Assembly (NCBI GenBank): GCA_965215945.1
Contig: CBDCFC010000015.1
Coordinates: 1 to 64,000, forward strand
From: JAHEKD01 sp965215945
Lineage (GTDB): Bacteria > Pseudomonadota > Gammaproteobacteria > Arenicellales > JAHEKD01
Direction of reading: 5' to 3'
DNA length: 64,000 nt
Each line of letters opens with the position of its first letter. Position 1 is the stretch's first letter. Both the position numbers and the translations under genes were made by a program. This document shows, piece by piece, positions 18,536 to 27,842 of the stretch. A model generated the notes under the pieces. It did no database searches. It saw nothing but the letters and a program-made list of their open reading frames with translations, and had not been told where the DNA came from.

Positions 18536-21091
18536 TTAGATAGTCTGCTGCTCCTCTGTCAGTTCAAATATTTCCAACTGATCACCGGTTTTAATGTCAT
18601 TATAATTTTTGACACCTATACCGCATTCAAGCCCCGCTTTAACCTCGGCCGCATCTTCCTTGAATCGTCTAAGCGAGTCAATCTTACCCTCAAAGATAAC
18701 AACGTTATCACGTAACACTCTGACTTCGCGGTTGCGCCTGACAGCGCCTTCCAGCACCATGCACCCAGCAATCGCACCAATTTTGGGCGCGCGGAAAACA
18801 TCACGAACCTCGGCAAGACCGATTATATTTTCTTTAGTGACGGGTGCCAGCATACCAGACATTGCAGCTTTAACCTCATCAACCACATCGTAAATAATAC
18901 TATGGTAACGAACATCGACACTTTCAGCTTCGATCAACCTTCTTGCCGTTGCATCCGCCCTGACATTAAAGGCAATCATGATGGCGTTAGATGCCAATGC
19001 AAGATTCACATCTGATTCGTTAATGCCACCCACCATGCCATGAATCACATTGACTTGAATGTCTTCACGCGAAAGTTTTTCTAGTGATTCAGTCAACGCT
19101 TCAACTGAACCTTGAACATCCGCTTTGACAATTAGATTTAAACTAATTGCATCTTCACTACCCATATTATCAAACAGATTTTCAAGCTTGGCAGCTTGCT
19201 GCCTTGCCAGCTTGATTTCCTTGAATTTACCTTGACGGAATAATGCAATTTCCCGCGCCTTGCGTTCGTCGGAAACAACTAACACTTCATCACCGGCAGT
19301 TGGCACCCCTGATAAACCCTGTATTTCAACCGGTGTTGACGGGCCAGCAAATTTAATTTGCTCGCCATACTCATTGCTCATTGCCCTAACTCGACCGGAT
19401 TCCTGGCCGGCCAAAAGTATATCGCCTTTATTGAGAGTGCCCTTCTGGATCAGAATTGTAGCCACAGATCCCCGCCCTTTATCGAGTCTTGCCTCCACAA
19501 CCAATCCAGCCGCATTACCTTCTTCCGGCGCCGTCAGCTCGAGGATTTCTGCCTGCAATAAAACGGCATCAAGCAATTGGTCTATATTTTGTCCTGTCAT
19601 TGCCGATACTGGAATCATCTGAATATCTCCACCCCAACTTTCTGGAATCAAATCATGTTGAGAAAGCTCCTGCATGACTCGTTCGGGATCAGCTTCTTCT
19701 TTGTCCATTTTGTTTATTGCCACCACAACTGGTACATCGGCATCTTTGGCATGGCGAATCGCCTCAATCGTTTGTGGCTTGACACCGTCATCAGCCGCCA
19801 CCACAAGAATGACAATATCGGTTGCCTTGGCACCTCTTGCGCGCATTGCAGTAAACGCTTCATGACCCGGCGTATCAAGGAAAGTCATTTCACCTTTATC
19901 TGTGGTAACCCTATACGCGCCAATATGTTGAGTGATTCCACCAGCTTCCCCCGAAGCAATTTTAGATTCACGAATGTAATCGAGCAAAGAGGTTTTACCA
20001 TGATCTACATGGCCCATTACGGTTACCACTGGTGGTCTGGGTTTTTCGTCATGCTGAGCAATTTCTTCCTCAACGGTTAGTAACGCCTCAGGGTCATCAG
20101 CCGCCGCAACAATAGGCTTATGGCCCATTTCTTCCACCACTATCATGGCAGTATCTTGATCAATAACCTGATTGATTGTCACCATACTGCCCAAATTCAT
20201 TAATGCCTTAACGACATCTGTGCCTTTAACCGACATCGCATGAGCTAAATCTGAAACACTAATCGCTTCAGGAATAGCGACTTCACGAACAATTTGTTCA
20301 ACAGGCATTTCAAAAGTATGAACATTTTCCGTTTCGATTTTTTTCTTCTTATCGGCTTTGCTCGCTGCCGCCAATTCTTTACGTTTAGCTTTTTTCTTTT
20401 TACGACGATCCGCGGCTGTGACTTCCTGTTCTTTTCGACGTTTTGCTCTTAATGCAAGCTCTCTGTCTTTATCTGAAACTTCCGCAACCGGTTCGGTAGG
20501 TTTTGGAACCTCAATGTCAAGCGCTTCTGTACTAAACGGATCAGGTGTAGTTTCTACTCCATCCGATTTTACGCTGTCCTTTTCAGGCTCAGGATCAGTT
20601 TCTTGTTGCGCTTCAGTATCAGTTTCAGGTTGTTCCTCTTCGGTTACGGCTTGCTGTTTTTCTGCCTCGATTTCCTTGACTTGATCTACCGGTTTAGCTT
20701 TCTCCACAGGTGTTTCTTCAGCAGCAGGTTGATCCTCTACAACCTGTTTTTCAACTGGCTGCTCTTCTTCTACCTTGCGAACAAATGTACGCTTTTTCTT
20801 GACCTCAACTTGAATTGTTTTTGAAGTCCCGGTTCTTGTTTTTTGCTTCAGATTATTAGTCGAGCGTGATTTGAGCGTTATCTTGCTGCGAGTCGATAAT
20901 GGCGCTGCCGATTCTTTACTCTCTGATTTAGATTTGCGCAGATATGTTAATAATTTGCGCATTTCCGTTTCGTTCAAGGTGTCATTAACATCTGACTTGC
21001 CTTTTACCCCGGCCTCGTCTAACTGAACAAGCAGTTGATCCGCAGGCAACTTGATCTGGTTGGCAAATATTTTAATTAATACTTCTGTCAT
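18536..21091 (-). CDS. infB: Translation initiation factor IF-2
   Basis: 851 residues; GTPase that brings fMet-tRNA to the 30S subunit. Order: N-terminal IF2 associated domain (residues 1-55), a long low-complexity Lys/Glu/Pro-rich linker (about 60-260), the second IF2_N domain, then the G domain with G1 GHVDHGKTS (about 353-361), G3 DTPGHEAF, G4 NKMD, and C-terminal domains ending in ELTEEQQTI. The acidic/basic linker is normal for the factor but is of low sequence complexity. Its substrate tRNA-fMet gene heads the same operon. Confidence 0.97.
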   Translation of the reverse strand: MTEVLIKIFANQIKLPADQLLVQLDEAGVKGKSDVNDTLNETEMRKLLTYLRKSKSESKESAAPLSTRSKITLKSRSTNNLKQKTRTGTSKTIQVEVKKKRTFVRKVEEEQPVEKQVVEDQPAAEETPVEKAKPVDQVKEIEAEKQQAVTEEEQPETDTEAQQETDPEPEKDSVKSDGVETTPDPFSTEALDIEVPKPTEPVAEVSDKDRELALRAKRRKEQEVTAADRRKKKKAKRKELAAASKADKKKKIETENVHTFEMPVEQIVREVAIPEAISVSDLAHAMSVKGTDVVKALMNLGSMVTINQVIDQDTAMIVVEEMGHKPIVAAADDPEALLTVEEEIAQHDEKPRPPVVTVMGHVDHGKTSLLDYIRESKIASGEAGGITQHIGAYRVTTDKGEMTFLDTPGHEAFTAMRARGAKATDIVILVVAADDGVKPQTIEAIRHAKDADVPVVVAINKMDKEEADPERVMQELSQHDLIPESWGGDIQMIPVSAMTGQNIDQLLDAVLLQAEILELTAPEEGNAAGLVVEARLDKGRGSVATILIQKGTLNKGDILLAGQESGRVRAMSNEYGEQIKFAGPSTPVEIQGLSGVPTAGDEVLVVSDERKAREIALFRQGKFKEIKLARQQAAKLENLFDNMGSEDAISLNLIVKADVQGSVEALTESLEKLSREDIQVNVIHGMVGGINESDVNLALASNAIMIAFNVRADATARRLIEAESVDVRYHSIIYDVVDEVKAAMSGMLAPVTKENIIGLAEVRDVFRAPKIGAIAGCMVLEGAVRRNREVRVLRDNVVIFEGKIDSLRRFKEDAAEVKAGLECGIGVKNYNDIKTGDQLEIFELTEEQQTI

Positions 21092-21115
21092 GGCTAATAC
21101 CTGTAATACGCGCCC

Positions 21116-22591
21116 TTACTGAAACCAGGGTTCCCTGGCTTTCATAATTAATGCGCTTGCTTTTTCTTCGCCCAATTCGGGCAAAATTTCTAGCAATTCA
21201 TCGGTGGCAAAATCAGCGAGCTCTTCAGAATCTGCAATTCCGTTGGCTTTCATTTTTTCGGCTGTTTCCTCGTCCATACCTTCAAGATTCATTAAATCTT
21301 TTTCTGCTTCTGCAGCACTAACCGCCGCAGACTGAATCAGCAACACATCTTCAGCTCGATTGCGTAATTCATCAACGACATCTTCGTCAAATTGCTCGAT
21401 ATCAAGTAATTCTTGTTTAGGCACATAAGCAACTTCCTCCAAAGTAGTAAAACCTTCCTGCACCAGAATACCGGCTACTTCTTCATCAATATCGAGCTGC
21501 TCCATTAGCCGGCCTCTCGCTTCTTCTTCTTCACCTTCTGCTTTTTCAACCGCCTGATCATTAGTCAGAATATTAATTTCCCAGCCACAAAGTTCGGTAG
21601 CCAGTTTGACATTTTGACCACCTTTACCAATCGCCTGCGAAAGCTGACCCTCATCAACAATAACATCTATTGAATGGGTATCCTCGTCGATAACAATCGA
21701 TTCAACTTCGGCTGGCGCTAATGAGTTGATCACGAATTGGGCAGGATCTGCTGACCACTGAATAATATCAACTCGCTCACCGCCGATTTCATTAGAAACG
21801 CTTTGCACCCGTGCACCACGAATACCCACACAAGCACCAATAGGGTCGATTTTAGGATCGGCGGAGTAAACGGAAATTTTTGCACGCGAACCGGGATCAC
21901 GGGCACCACTTTTAATTTCCAGAAAACCCTCGTTGGCTTCGGGAACTTCTAATTTAAATAACTCAACTAAAAAGCGCGTACTAATGCGATCGAGAAAAAT
22001 CTGGATACCACGCGCCTCAGGATTAATTTCGCTAACCAAGGCACGAATACGATCACCTTTACGCAATGCTTCACGAGGAATCATGGCTGAGCGCTTCAAT
22101 AATGTTTCTACACCATTAACATCAACAATCGCACCATCACGCTCCATGCGTTTTACCGTACCGGAAACAAGTTCACCCAAGTGTTGTTGAAATTCAGCCA
22201 CGACCTGGCTCCTTTCAGCTTCACGAACTTTTTGAATAATGACTTGCTTGGCTGCTTGGGCGGCAATGCGACCGAACTCAACTGATTCCATTGGCTCTTC
22301 AATCAAATCGCCGACATTCAAATCTTCTGAATGCTTACGCGCATCAGTCAAAAAAATCTGCGCATCAGGATTAATCATTTCCTCATCATCAGCAATAATT
22401 TCCCATTGGCGAAACGCTTCATGATCACCTGTGGTACGCTCAATAGCAACTCTTACCTCAATATTTTTTGGATGACGTTTACGAGTCGCTGTCGCTAATG
22501 CAGCTTCAATGGCTTCAAAAATTATCTCCTTGTCCAGAGATTTCTCCCTAGACACTACCTCAGCCATTAATAAAATATCATTGCTGTTCAT
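21116..22591 (-). CDS. nusA: Transcription termination/antitermination factor NusA
   Basis: 491 residues. N-terminal RNA-polymerase-binding domain, S1 domain (residues about 135-200), KH domains with GACVGIRGARVQ and AIGKGGQNVKLA, and two C-terminal acidic helix-hairpin-helix repeats as in enteric NusA. Located between rimP and infB with gaps of 21 and 24 bases. Confidence 0.97.
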   Translation of the reverse strand: MNSNDILLMAEVVSREKSLDKEIIFEAIEAALATATRKRHPKNIEVRVAIERTTGDHEAFRQWEIIADDEEMINPDAQIFLTDARKHSEDLNVGDLIEEPMESVEFGRIAAQAAKQVIIQKVREAERSQVVAEFQQHLGELVSGTVKRMERDGAIVDVNGVETLLKRSAMIPREALRKGDRIRALVSEINPEARGIQIFLDRISTRFLVELFKLEVPEANEGFLEIKSGARDPGSRAKISVYSADPKIDPIGACVGIRGARVQSVSNEIGGERVDIIQWSADPAQFVINSLAPAEVESIVIDEDTHSIDVIVDEGQLSQAIGKGGQNVKLATELCGWEINILTNDQAVEKAEGEEEEARGRLMEQLDIDEEVAGILVQEGFTTLEEVAYVPKQELLDIEQFDEDVVDELRNRAEDVLLIQSAAVSAAEAEKDLMNLEGMDEETAEKMKANGIADSEELADFATDELLEILPELGEEKASALIMKAREPWFQ

Positions 22592-22612
22592 TATCTAACT
22601 CCGACGCTAAAC

Positions 22613-23059
22613 CTAGTTATCCCAAACGGGTGATAACTTGGCAGTATTAATATCATCAAATGGCAAATCATAAGCCTCACCATCAACTTCAACAACAATT
22701 CCAGCCCCATCAACTTCCGTTAATTGACCGGTAAATCGTTTACGCCCCAAATGCATAGTATGAGTCGTTACTTTAACTCGCTCACCACAAAACTTTTCAA
22801 AATGCTCAGGCTTCACAAGCGGCCTGTCTATTCCAGGTGATGAAACCTCTAACATATAATGTCCTTTAATCGGATCTTCAACGTCCAACAACGCACTGAT
22901 CTGTCGTGATACCTTTTCGCAATCCTCAAGCGTAATGCCTTCAGGATGATCGATATAAACACGCAATAATGAATTTTTTCGTTGTGGCACATATTCCACC
23001 GCGACTAATTCATAGCCTAGTGCACTTGCGCCAGACTCAACAATTTGTTCAAGACCCAT
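22613..23059 (-). CDS. rimP: Ribosome maturation factor RimP
   Basis: About 148 residues; required for 30S subunit maturation, cytoplasmic. Conserved LRVYIDHPEGITLEDCEKVSRQISALLDVEDPI segment and EVSSPGIDRPLVKPEHF. The ATG giving MGLEQIVESGASALGYELV is preferred over a TTG 39 bases upstream, because the extra residues are unlike the family. First protein gene of the nusA-infB operon, downstream of the tRNA-fMet gene. Confidence 0.92.
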   Translation of the reverse strand: MGLEQIVESGASALGYELVAVEYVPQRKNSLLRVYIDHPEGITLEDCEKVSRQISALLDVEDPIKGHYMLEVSSPGIDRPLVKPEHFEKFCGERVKVTTHTMHLGRKRFTGQLTEVDGAGIVVEVDGEAYDLPFDDINTAKLSPVWDN

Positions 23060-23114
23060 GGCTATAAACCAATTTGTTTTCAATCCATTCGTTATCAACT
23101 AATTTCTATAGAGC

Positions 23115-23140
23115 AAAAAAAGTGGGCATTTGCCCACTTT
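23115..23140 (-). terminator. Hairpin with U-run between tRNA-fMet and rimP
   Basis: On the minus strand the stem AAAGTGGGCA / TGCCCACTTT is followed by a run of T. It stands in the leader of rimP-nusA-infB, about 55 bases before the rimP start, where enteric bacteria also have terminator/antiterminator control by NusA. It may be an attenuator for the operon rather than a full stop. Confidence 0.65.
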
Positions 23141-23223
23141 CCTCATTCTATCGATGCAACTGACATTCAATCACATCTTGTTATTTTTTCACGCCTATAT
23201 TTTTACGCCCGGGCGTTTCAACT

Positions 23224-23244
23224 AAAAACCCCGCTGCTGCGGGG
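23224..23244 (-). terminator. Terminator downstream of tRNA-fMet
   Basis: Minus-strand stem CCCCGC, loop AGCA, GCGGGG, followed by five T, 23 bases past the 3' end of the tRNA gene. It should release the tRNA precursor, with partial read-through into rimP-nusA. Confidence 0.85.
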
Positions 23245-23266
23245 CCGTAGTTTCTTCGCCGTTTGT

Positions 23267-23343
<77 letters not shown>

Positions 23344-23408
23344 ACAGCGAGTGGCTATTCTAGTCATTTTCCCTTAAGTATTCAATAGTTTCGAAAGGTT
23401 TATTTAAG

Positions 23409-24113
23409 TTATTTTGGCTTTTTCACAACAACTTTTTTAAGCGGTGAAAGGTTAATTTCGTCCCACACAACGGTGCCGGCACTAGTTAGTATTAGTAGCA
23501 CTGCATCGGCTACTTGCTCAGGTAAAATACTATTTTCTGGATCAGCTCCTGGCTGGAAAGAAAGATCATCAAAAAATGAACTTGCGACCATACCCGGATT
23601 AATCAAACCAACCCGGATATTGCTTGTCGTACATTCCTGCCTTAGGGCCTGTGAAAACCCCCTTAAACCGAACTTTGCCGCACAATAAACCGACCCCATT
23701 TTACCGCCGGTCAATGCTGACTCAGAACCAATAAAAATAATATCGCCGCAACCACGTGACTTAAATGACTTGATAAAAGCCCTGATCAAGTGAATTTGAG
23801 CAATAAGATTAACTTGAATCTGTTCAGTAACCTGATCTGCCGAGAATTCTTCTAAACTCCCAAACCGCCCCTGTCCGGCATTTAATACGATTGAGTCAAT
23901 AGTTCCACAATCTTTAACAAAATTTGATAGTGAATCTGGGTCCTGACCAACCCGCTTTAAGTCAAGATGAATAGCATTAAAATGAGTATGCCTTATATTT
24001 ATCGTATTGGGTTTGCGTGAAGTTCCGGTAACTGCAAAGTTTTCTGCCAACAATTTATCAGCAATCGCACGGCCAATACCTCGGCTTACACCTGTTACCA
24101 AAACTCGTTTCAT
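23409..24113 (-). CDS. Short-chain dehydrogenase/reductase
   Basis: 234 residues; classical SDR with the NAD(P) motif TGVSRGIGRAIA (residues about 7-18), NAG at VLNAGQG, and the catalytic Ser-Tyr-Lys as GSES ... YCAAKFG. Substrate unknown. Its start overlaps the stop of the radical SAM gene by 4 bases (ATGA), making it the last gene of a four-gene operon with an ArsR-methyltransferase fusion, a phosphorylase-like protein and a SplB-like protein. Confidence 0.85.
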   Translation of the reverse strand: MKRVLVTGVSRGIGRAIADKLLAENFAVTGTSRKPNTINIRHTHFNAIHLDLKRVGQDPDSLSNFVKDCGTIDSIVLNAGQGRFGSLEEFSADQVTEQIQVNLIAQIHLIRAFIKSFKSRGCGDIIFIGSESALTGGKMGSVYCAAKFGLRGFSQALRQECTTSNIRVGLINPGMVASSFFDDLSFQPGADPENSILPEQVADAVLLILTSAGTVVWDEINLSPLKKVVVKKPK

Positions 24114-25102
24114 ATTGAACAGTAATAGAGTTTGCTCTTAGGTAACCAAGCCAGAATCTGCTTTTTACAAAACTCAAGCATTTCTTGTTCAGCACAGGCA
24201 GACAAACATTTCATTCCATTAACGTTTTCCATTGATAAATTATAAAGCGGCTCTTGAGGATATAGTTTTTTGATTTTTTTAAAAAAATTCTTAGGCATTC
24301 GAAAGCCGCCCATGCTGACAGAATGGATTGATGAGACATCTATCTGCTCGAATATACTTTCAAACAAAGTTTGGTAACTTTGTTGGTAGTCAACATAGCT
24401 CAGCATCGGATCAAACCTGAGCCCTAGTTTCCAGCCATTCTTTTCTAATTGCTTCATTGCCTGAATCCGTTTTTCAACATTCGGTACACCATGCTCGAAG
24501 CGATTGGAAAAATCATCGGGAGTAAAACTAAAAGCCACAACTACATTTGCTAAAGCCTGACGCGATAATAAAGACCGAATTTGTGTGCTCTTGGTTCTTA
24601 TTTCTAAAAAAGACTGAGGAATCTTTTCGAACACATCCAGGCAGTGATCCATAAATCTAGTAACAGGCTCAAAAGCCAGACTGTCACAATCGTAACCAGA
24701 AAAAAACCACTTACACAAATCATCTTCCTTTTTAGAATGCAAAACTATTTCGTTAGTAAAATCTTCATAATTAACAAAAACAACATAATTGGCTGAATTG
24801 TACATGCCTTGCAAAAAACAATAACGGCAATCATAGACACAGTTGAGCATGTGAGAAAAGTAATAATTTTCGTCCCCTCCTACTCCATATTCAGGCGGAG
24901 CCGACATAACATGACCTTTATATTTTTTGGCAAGAATTAATGCGGGATTCTGTTTTTGCAGACGAAAATTTTGCGATTTTGGATTGAATACTTCGGTATA
25001 GCGGTCGCACAAAATTTTCTCCGCTTTGGGAAAGCGGTTCATAATTGTGGCTGTACGTGGATGCGAAGCAACCTCATTTTCTATGTAAACGGTAGTAACC
25101 AA
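24110..25102 (-). CDS. SplB-like radical SAM protein (DNA photolyase-repair family)
   Basis: 330 residues. The three-cysteine motif that binds the [4Fe-4S] cluster is CVYDCRYC (CxxxCxxC, residues about 91-98), in the same context as spore photoproduct lyase-family proteins (YYFSHMLNCVYDCRYCFLQG). Spore photolyase repairs thymine dimers in spore-formers; this organism is not expected to sporulate, so repair of another DNA lesion or another radical reaction is likely. A C-terminal set of cysteines (MKCLSACAEQEMLEFCKK) may be functional. One base separates it from the phosphorylase-like gene upstream. Confidence 0.8.
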   Translation of the reverse strand: MVTTVYIENEVASHPRTATIMNRFPKAEKILCDRYTEVFNPKSQNFRLQKQNPALILAKKYKGHVMSAPPEYGVGGDENYYFSHMLNCVYDCRYCFLQGMYNSANYVVFVNYEDFTNEIVLHSKKEDDLCKWFFSGYDCDSLAFEPVTRFMDHCLDVFEKIPQSFLEIRTKSTQIRSLLSRQALANVVVAFSFTPDDFSNRFEHGVPNVEKRIQAMKQLEKNGWKLGLRFDPMLSYVDYQQSYQTLFESIFEQIDVSSIHSVSMGGFRMPKNFFKKIKKLYPQEPLYNLSMENVNGMKCLSACAEQEMLEFCKKQILAWLPKSKLYYCSI

Positions 25103-25103
25103 A

Positions 25104-25934
25104 CTAAACCACTAGTTCTATTTTTTTAAGTCTATGATTTAGCGAATCCAGAACTTGCTTACTATTGGAATATTGAAATAATTCTTCTGTGCAATGGATT
25201 CCGTGAACAGCGAGTGACTTTAATAACTCATCACATTTCAACTGTTGTGTGTGAGTAAATTTATATTTGTGAAACAATTTATTTTTAATATCAATGGCCT
25301 GCATTATATTATTAAAGTTATTTTTTAAAATATTTTCAAGTTCTTGTAAATAGTCATCAATAACTTCAATTCGCTTCTCAATCAGCTGAGCAGCCATGTT
25401 AAGACTGAATTTACCTAGTGGTTGGTTCTTATTATCTGATACAACCTTGAAGCTGTTTATATACTCCAAGCTTGCAAAGCGAGATGCCGTTAGAAAAAAC
25501 GCGCTGGCCTCCATGTCATAAAGTGAATTTCCTGAATAGCCCGTTTCAGGCACATCAACACTTATTAGTGACTCACCATAAATGCTTGAAGAACGCAAAA
25601 TATTCATTGGAAATATAATATTTGAAGTAGTTAAGTCGGTAACTTTATTTATTCGCCATAAACTGCCGACTTGATGGACAGCATGTCCAACAATCCCAAC
25701 ATTTGTCCACATGGCCGGCACCTCAGGACAACTTTGCAAACTATAACAGTAGGCTGTTGCTGCGGCGCACAGCACTTTTCCTTCACCACTAACAATAAGC
25801 TTAACATGATCGTTTTCATATACATTAAATGCACGATGTGTAATGTCTTTAGTCAGACGATAAAATTCAATTATCGGCCTAGCTTCAACTTGATGGGCAA
25901 CGACAAAATTACGTTTTATTTTCTTGCCACCCAT
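25104..25934 (-). CDS. Nucleoside phosphorylase / nucleosidase-like protein
   Basis: 276 residues. The N-terminal half resembles the PNP/MTA-SAH nucleosidase superfamily: LIVSGEGKVLCAAATAYCYS, WTNVGIVGHAVHQVGSLWRINKVTD (a phosphate/ribose-site region) and SLYDMEASAFF, which matches the conserved D-M-E nucleoside-binding motif. The last 90 residues are helical and not part of the core fold. Probably cleaves an N-glycosidic bond; the substrate is unknown. It overlaps the upstream ArsR-methyltransferase gene by 19 bases and is translationally coupled with the SplB-like gene. Confidence 0.7.
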   Translation of the reverse strand: MGGKKIKRNFVVAHQVEARPIIEFYRLTKDITHRAFNVYENDHVKLIVSGEGKVLCAAATAYCYSLQSCPEVPAMWTNVGIVGHAVHQVGSLWRINKVTDLTTSNIIFPMNILRSSSIYGESLISVDVPETGYSGNSLYDMEASAFFLTASRFASLEYINSFKVVSDNKNQPLGKFSLNMAAQLIEKRIEVIDDYLQELENILKNNFNNIMQAIDIKNKLFHKYKFTHTQQLKCDELLKSLAVHGIHCTEELFQYSNSKQVLDSLNHRLKKIELVV

Positions 25935-26854
25935 AATGTTACTGTTAACGGGGCATTAGATTTTGAAGTAGCTTCAAGCTGCTCCGTGTGTGTGATAGAT
26001 AGGCCGGCATTTTCACACCATTGTGTCACCTCTTGCTCGGTGAAACCCAAGCGGCGATGCGCGTGTTCTTCACGCAATACTTCCATATCATGTGGAGCAA
26101 AATCTACAACAAGCAAACGACCGGACGGTTTAAGCAAACGAGAAGCTTCGTTAATCACCATCACTGGATCATTAAGAAAGTGCAGCACGTGGTGCACAGT
26201 AATTAAGTCAATCGCTGCCGAAGGCAAGGAAACATTATAAATATCACCATGCCGAACCTGGCAATGTGCCAGCTGTTTTTCCTCTAACTTGGCTCGGGCA
26301 ATGGCCAGCATATCTCGGTTTATATCAATGCCCATGCCTCGAGTGATGACACCGCCGAACACCTCCAGCATTCTTCCCGTTCCTGTGCCCATATCGAGAA
26401 AATCTTTGATATGCATATCGGCAACTGCCTTTAGCATTGCCTGCTCAACTTTTTGCTCAGACACATAAAGACTACGCAGTTTGTCCCATTGCTTAGCATT
26501 CTCATGGAAATAAGATTCCGCTTTCTCTCTGTGTTCTTGTCTTACCTTTTGCAACCTGCCTGCATCTCGATCTAAAACCGGATCATCTTCATCCAACATG
26601 GCAATCAGTGAGTGCGAAAGTTGTCGGCCTGGCTCTCTATCTGTAACGCGGTAAAAAACCCAGGCACCTTCTTGTATACGATCAAGAATTCCAGCATCGC
26701 ACATTAATTTCAAATGCCGTGACACGCGTGGCTGGCTTTGATCAAGAATATAAGTAATCTCGCTTACGGTTAGTTCATTACGAAACAAGATCGCTAATAA
26801 ACGTAACCTTGTATGTTCAGCAAGTGCCCTGAGGCCACTGAGTAATTGTTCCAT
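25916..26854 (-). CDS. ArsR-family regulator fused to SAM-dependent methyltransferase
   Basis: 312 residues. Residues about 1-90 are an ArsR/SmtB winged helix (LTVSEITYILDQSQPRVSRHLKLMCDAGIL); residues about 130-312 are a UbiE-like methyltransferase (FLDMGTGTGRMLEV, GIDINRDML, ITVHHVLHFLNDP). The same fusion occurs next to methionine/SAM-cycle genes in many proteobacteria, where SAM or SAH sensing has been suggested. Here it heads an operon with a nucleosidase-like and a radical SAM protein, both also linked to SAM chemistry. No metal-binding CxC motif of the ArsR sensor type is evident. Confidence 0.88.
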   Translation of the reverse strand: MEQLLSGLRALAEHTRLRLLAILFRNELTVSEITYILDQSQPRVSRHLKLMCDAGILDRIQEGAWVFYRVTDREPGRQLSHSLIAMLDEDDPVLDRDAGRLQKVRQEHREKAESYFHENAKQWDKLRSLYVSEQKVEQAMLKAVADMHIKDFLDMGTGTGRMLEVFGGVITRGMGIDINRDMLAIARAKLEEKQLAHCQVRHGDIYNVSLPSAAIDLITVHHVLHFLNDPVMVINEASRLLKPSGRLLVVDFAPHDMEVLREEHAHRRLGFTEQEVTQWCENAGLSITHTEQLEATSKSNAPLTVTLWVARK

Positions 26855-26915
26855 TTTTTATTTTTGGATTAATAACAACTGCATTATAGCGGATGTATTC
26901 GTATAAACTCTATCC

Positions 26916-27833
26916 ATGCAAATTGGCACCTATATCCTTGAATCGTTGTTCCCGATTATGGCGTTAGTCGTTGCAGGCTATGTATTCAGAAAAAGAGGTT
27001 TTTTGGATGAAGAATTCTGGCAAGCTGCTGAGTCGCTCACGTATTTTGTTTTATTTCCAGCATTAATATTATATCGGTTGGTTAATGCAGATTTTTCGCA
27101 ATTTGATATAACACCTTTAATATCAGTCGTATTGATTTACTTTCTTTTGCTGACCTTGATCACATGGTTTATTGATAAACGATTTTTATCGCAATCCCAT
27201 GCTTCCTGGACATCATTTCTGCAAGGCTCGATTCGCTACAACACATTTATTGCACTGGCCTTAGCAGACAAGTTATTCGGTCCTGAAATGTTCGCAATGT
27301 CAGCGTTATTAATCGGATTATTCATCACCATAGTCAATATCATTACGATCATTGCATTTAGCGCAGACGGCAAAATATCTGTGGTAAAAATTTTGATAAA
27401 TCTGTTTAAAAATCCCTTGGTACTCGCATCTGTGATCGGAATTGTATTGAATCTTAGCCGAGTTCACATACCAGTCTTTGTTAGTGACACGTTGTCGGTA
27501 TTCGGTCGAGCAGCCTTGCCTATAGCCATCCTTGCAGTCGGGGCCGGCCTTAGAATCAAATCTTTAACAGCAATCACTATGCCATTAATTTATTCTTCAG
27601 CGATTAAATTAATAGCATCACCCCTTCTAATGGCATTACTGAGTCTAATTTTAATTGACGATGGAATAGTACGAAATCTATTAATCATTTTCGCCAGCAT
27701 CCCAACGGCTTCAGCGGCCTATATTTTGTCCCGAAAACTCGGTGGTGACGCTGAGTTTATGGCGTCAATTATCACTTTTGAGACATTGATATCTGCATTA
27801 TCAATAACAATTATTCTCTTTGTGATTCTCTAG
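26916..27833 (+). CDS. AEC-family transporter (auxin efflux carrier fold)
   Basis: 305 residues, about ten membrane segments, beginning with a first helix (ESLFPIMALVVAGYVFRKRG). The family exports or exchanges small carboxylates in bacteria; substrate not predictable. Divergent from the ArsR-methyltransferase gene with a 61-base gap, so the two share a regulatory region. Convergent with the SIMPL gene (9 bases between stops). Confidence 0.85.
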   Translation: MQIGTYILESLFPIMALVVAGYVFRKRGFLDEEFWQAAESLTYFVLFPALILYRLVNADFSQFDITPLISVVLIYFLLLTLITWFIDKRFLSQSHASWTSFLQGSIRYNTFIALALADKLFGPEMFAMSALLIGLFITIVNIITIIAFSADGKISVVKILINLFKNPLVLASVIGIVLNLSRVHIPVFVSDTLSVFGRAALPIAILAVGAGLRIKSLTAITMPLIYSSAIKLIASPLLMALLSLILIDDGIVRNLLIIFASIPTASAAYILSRKLGGDAEFMASIITFETLISALSITIILFVIL

Positions 27834-27842
27834 TGAATGAAA

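Noticed and set aside
19260..20824. Several long open frames opposite infB
   Set aside because: They are antisense shadows of the IF-2 gene, caused by its low-complexity Lys/Glu/Pro linker; no independent signal.
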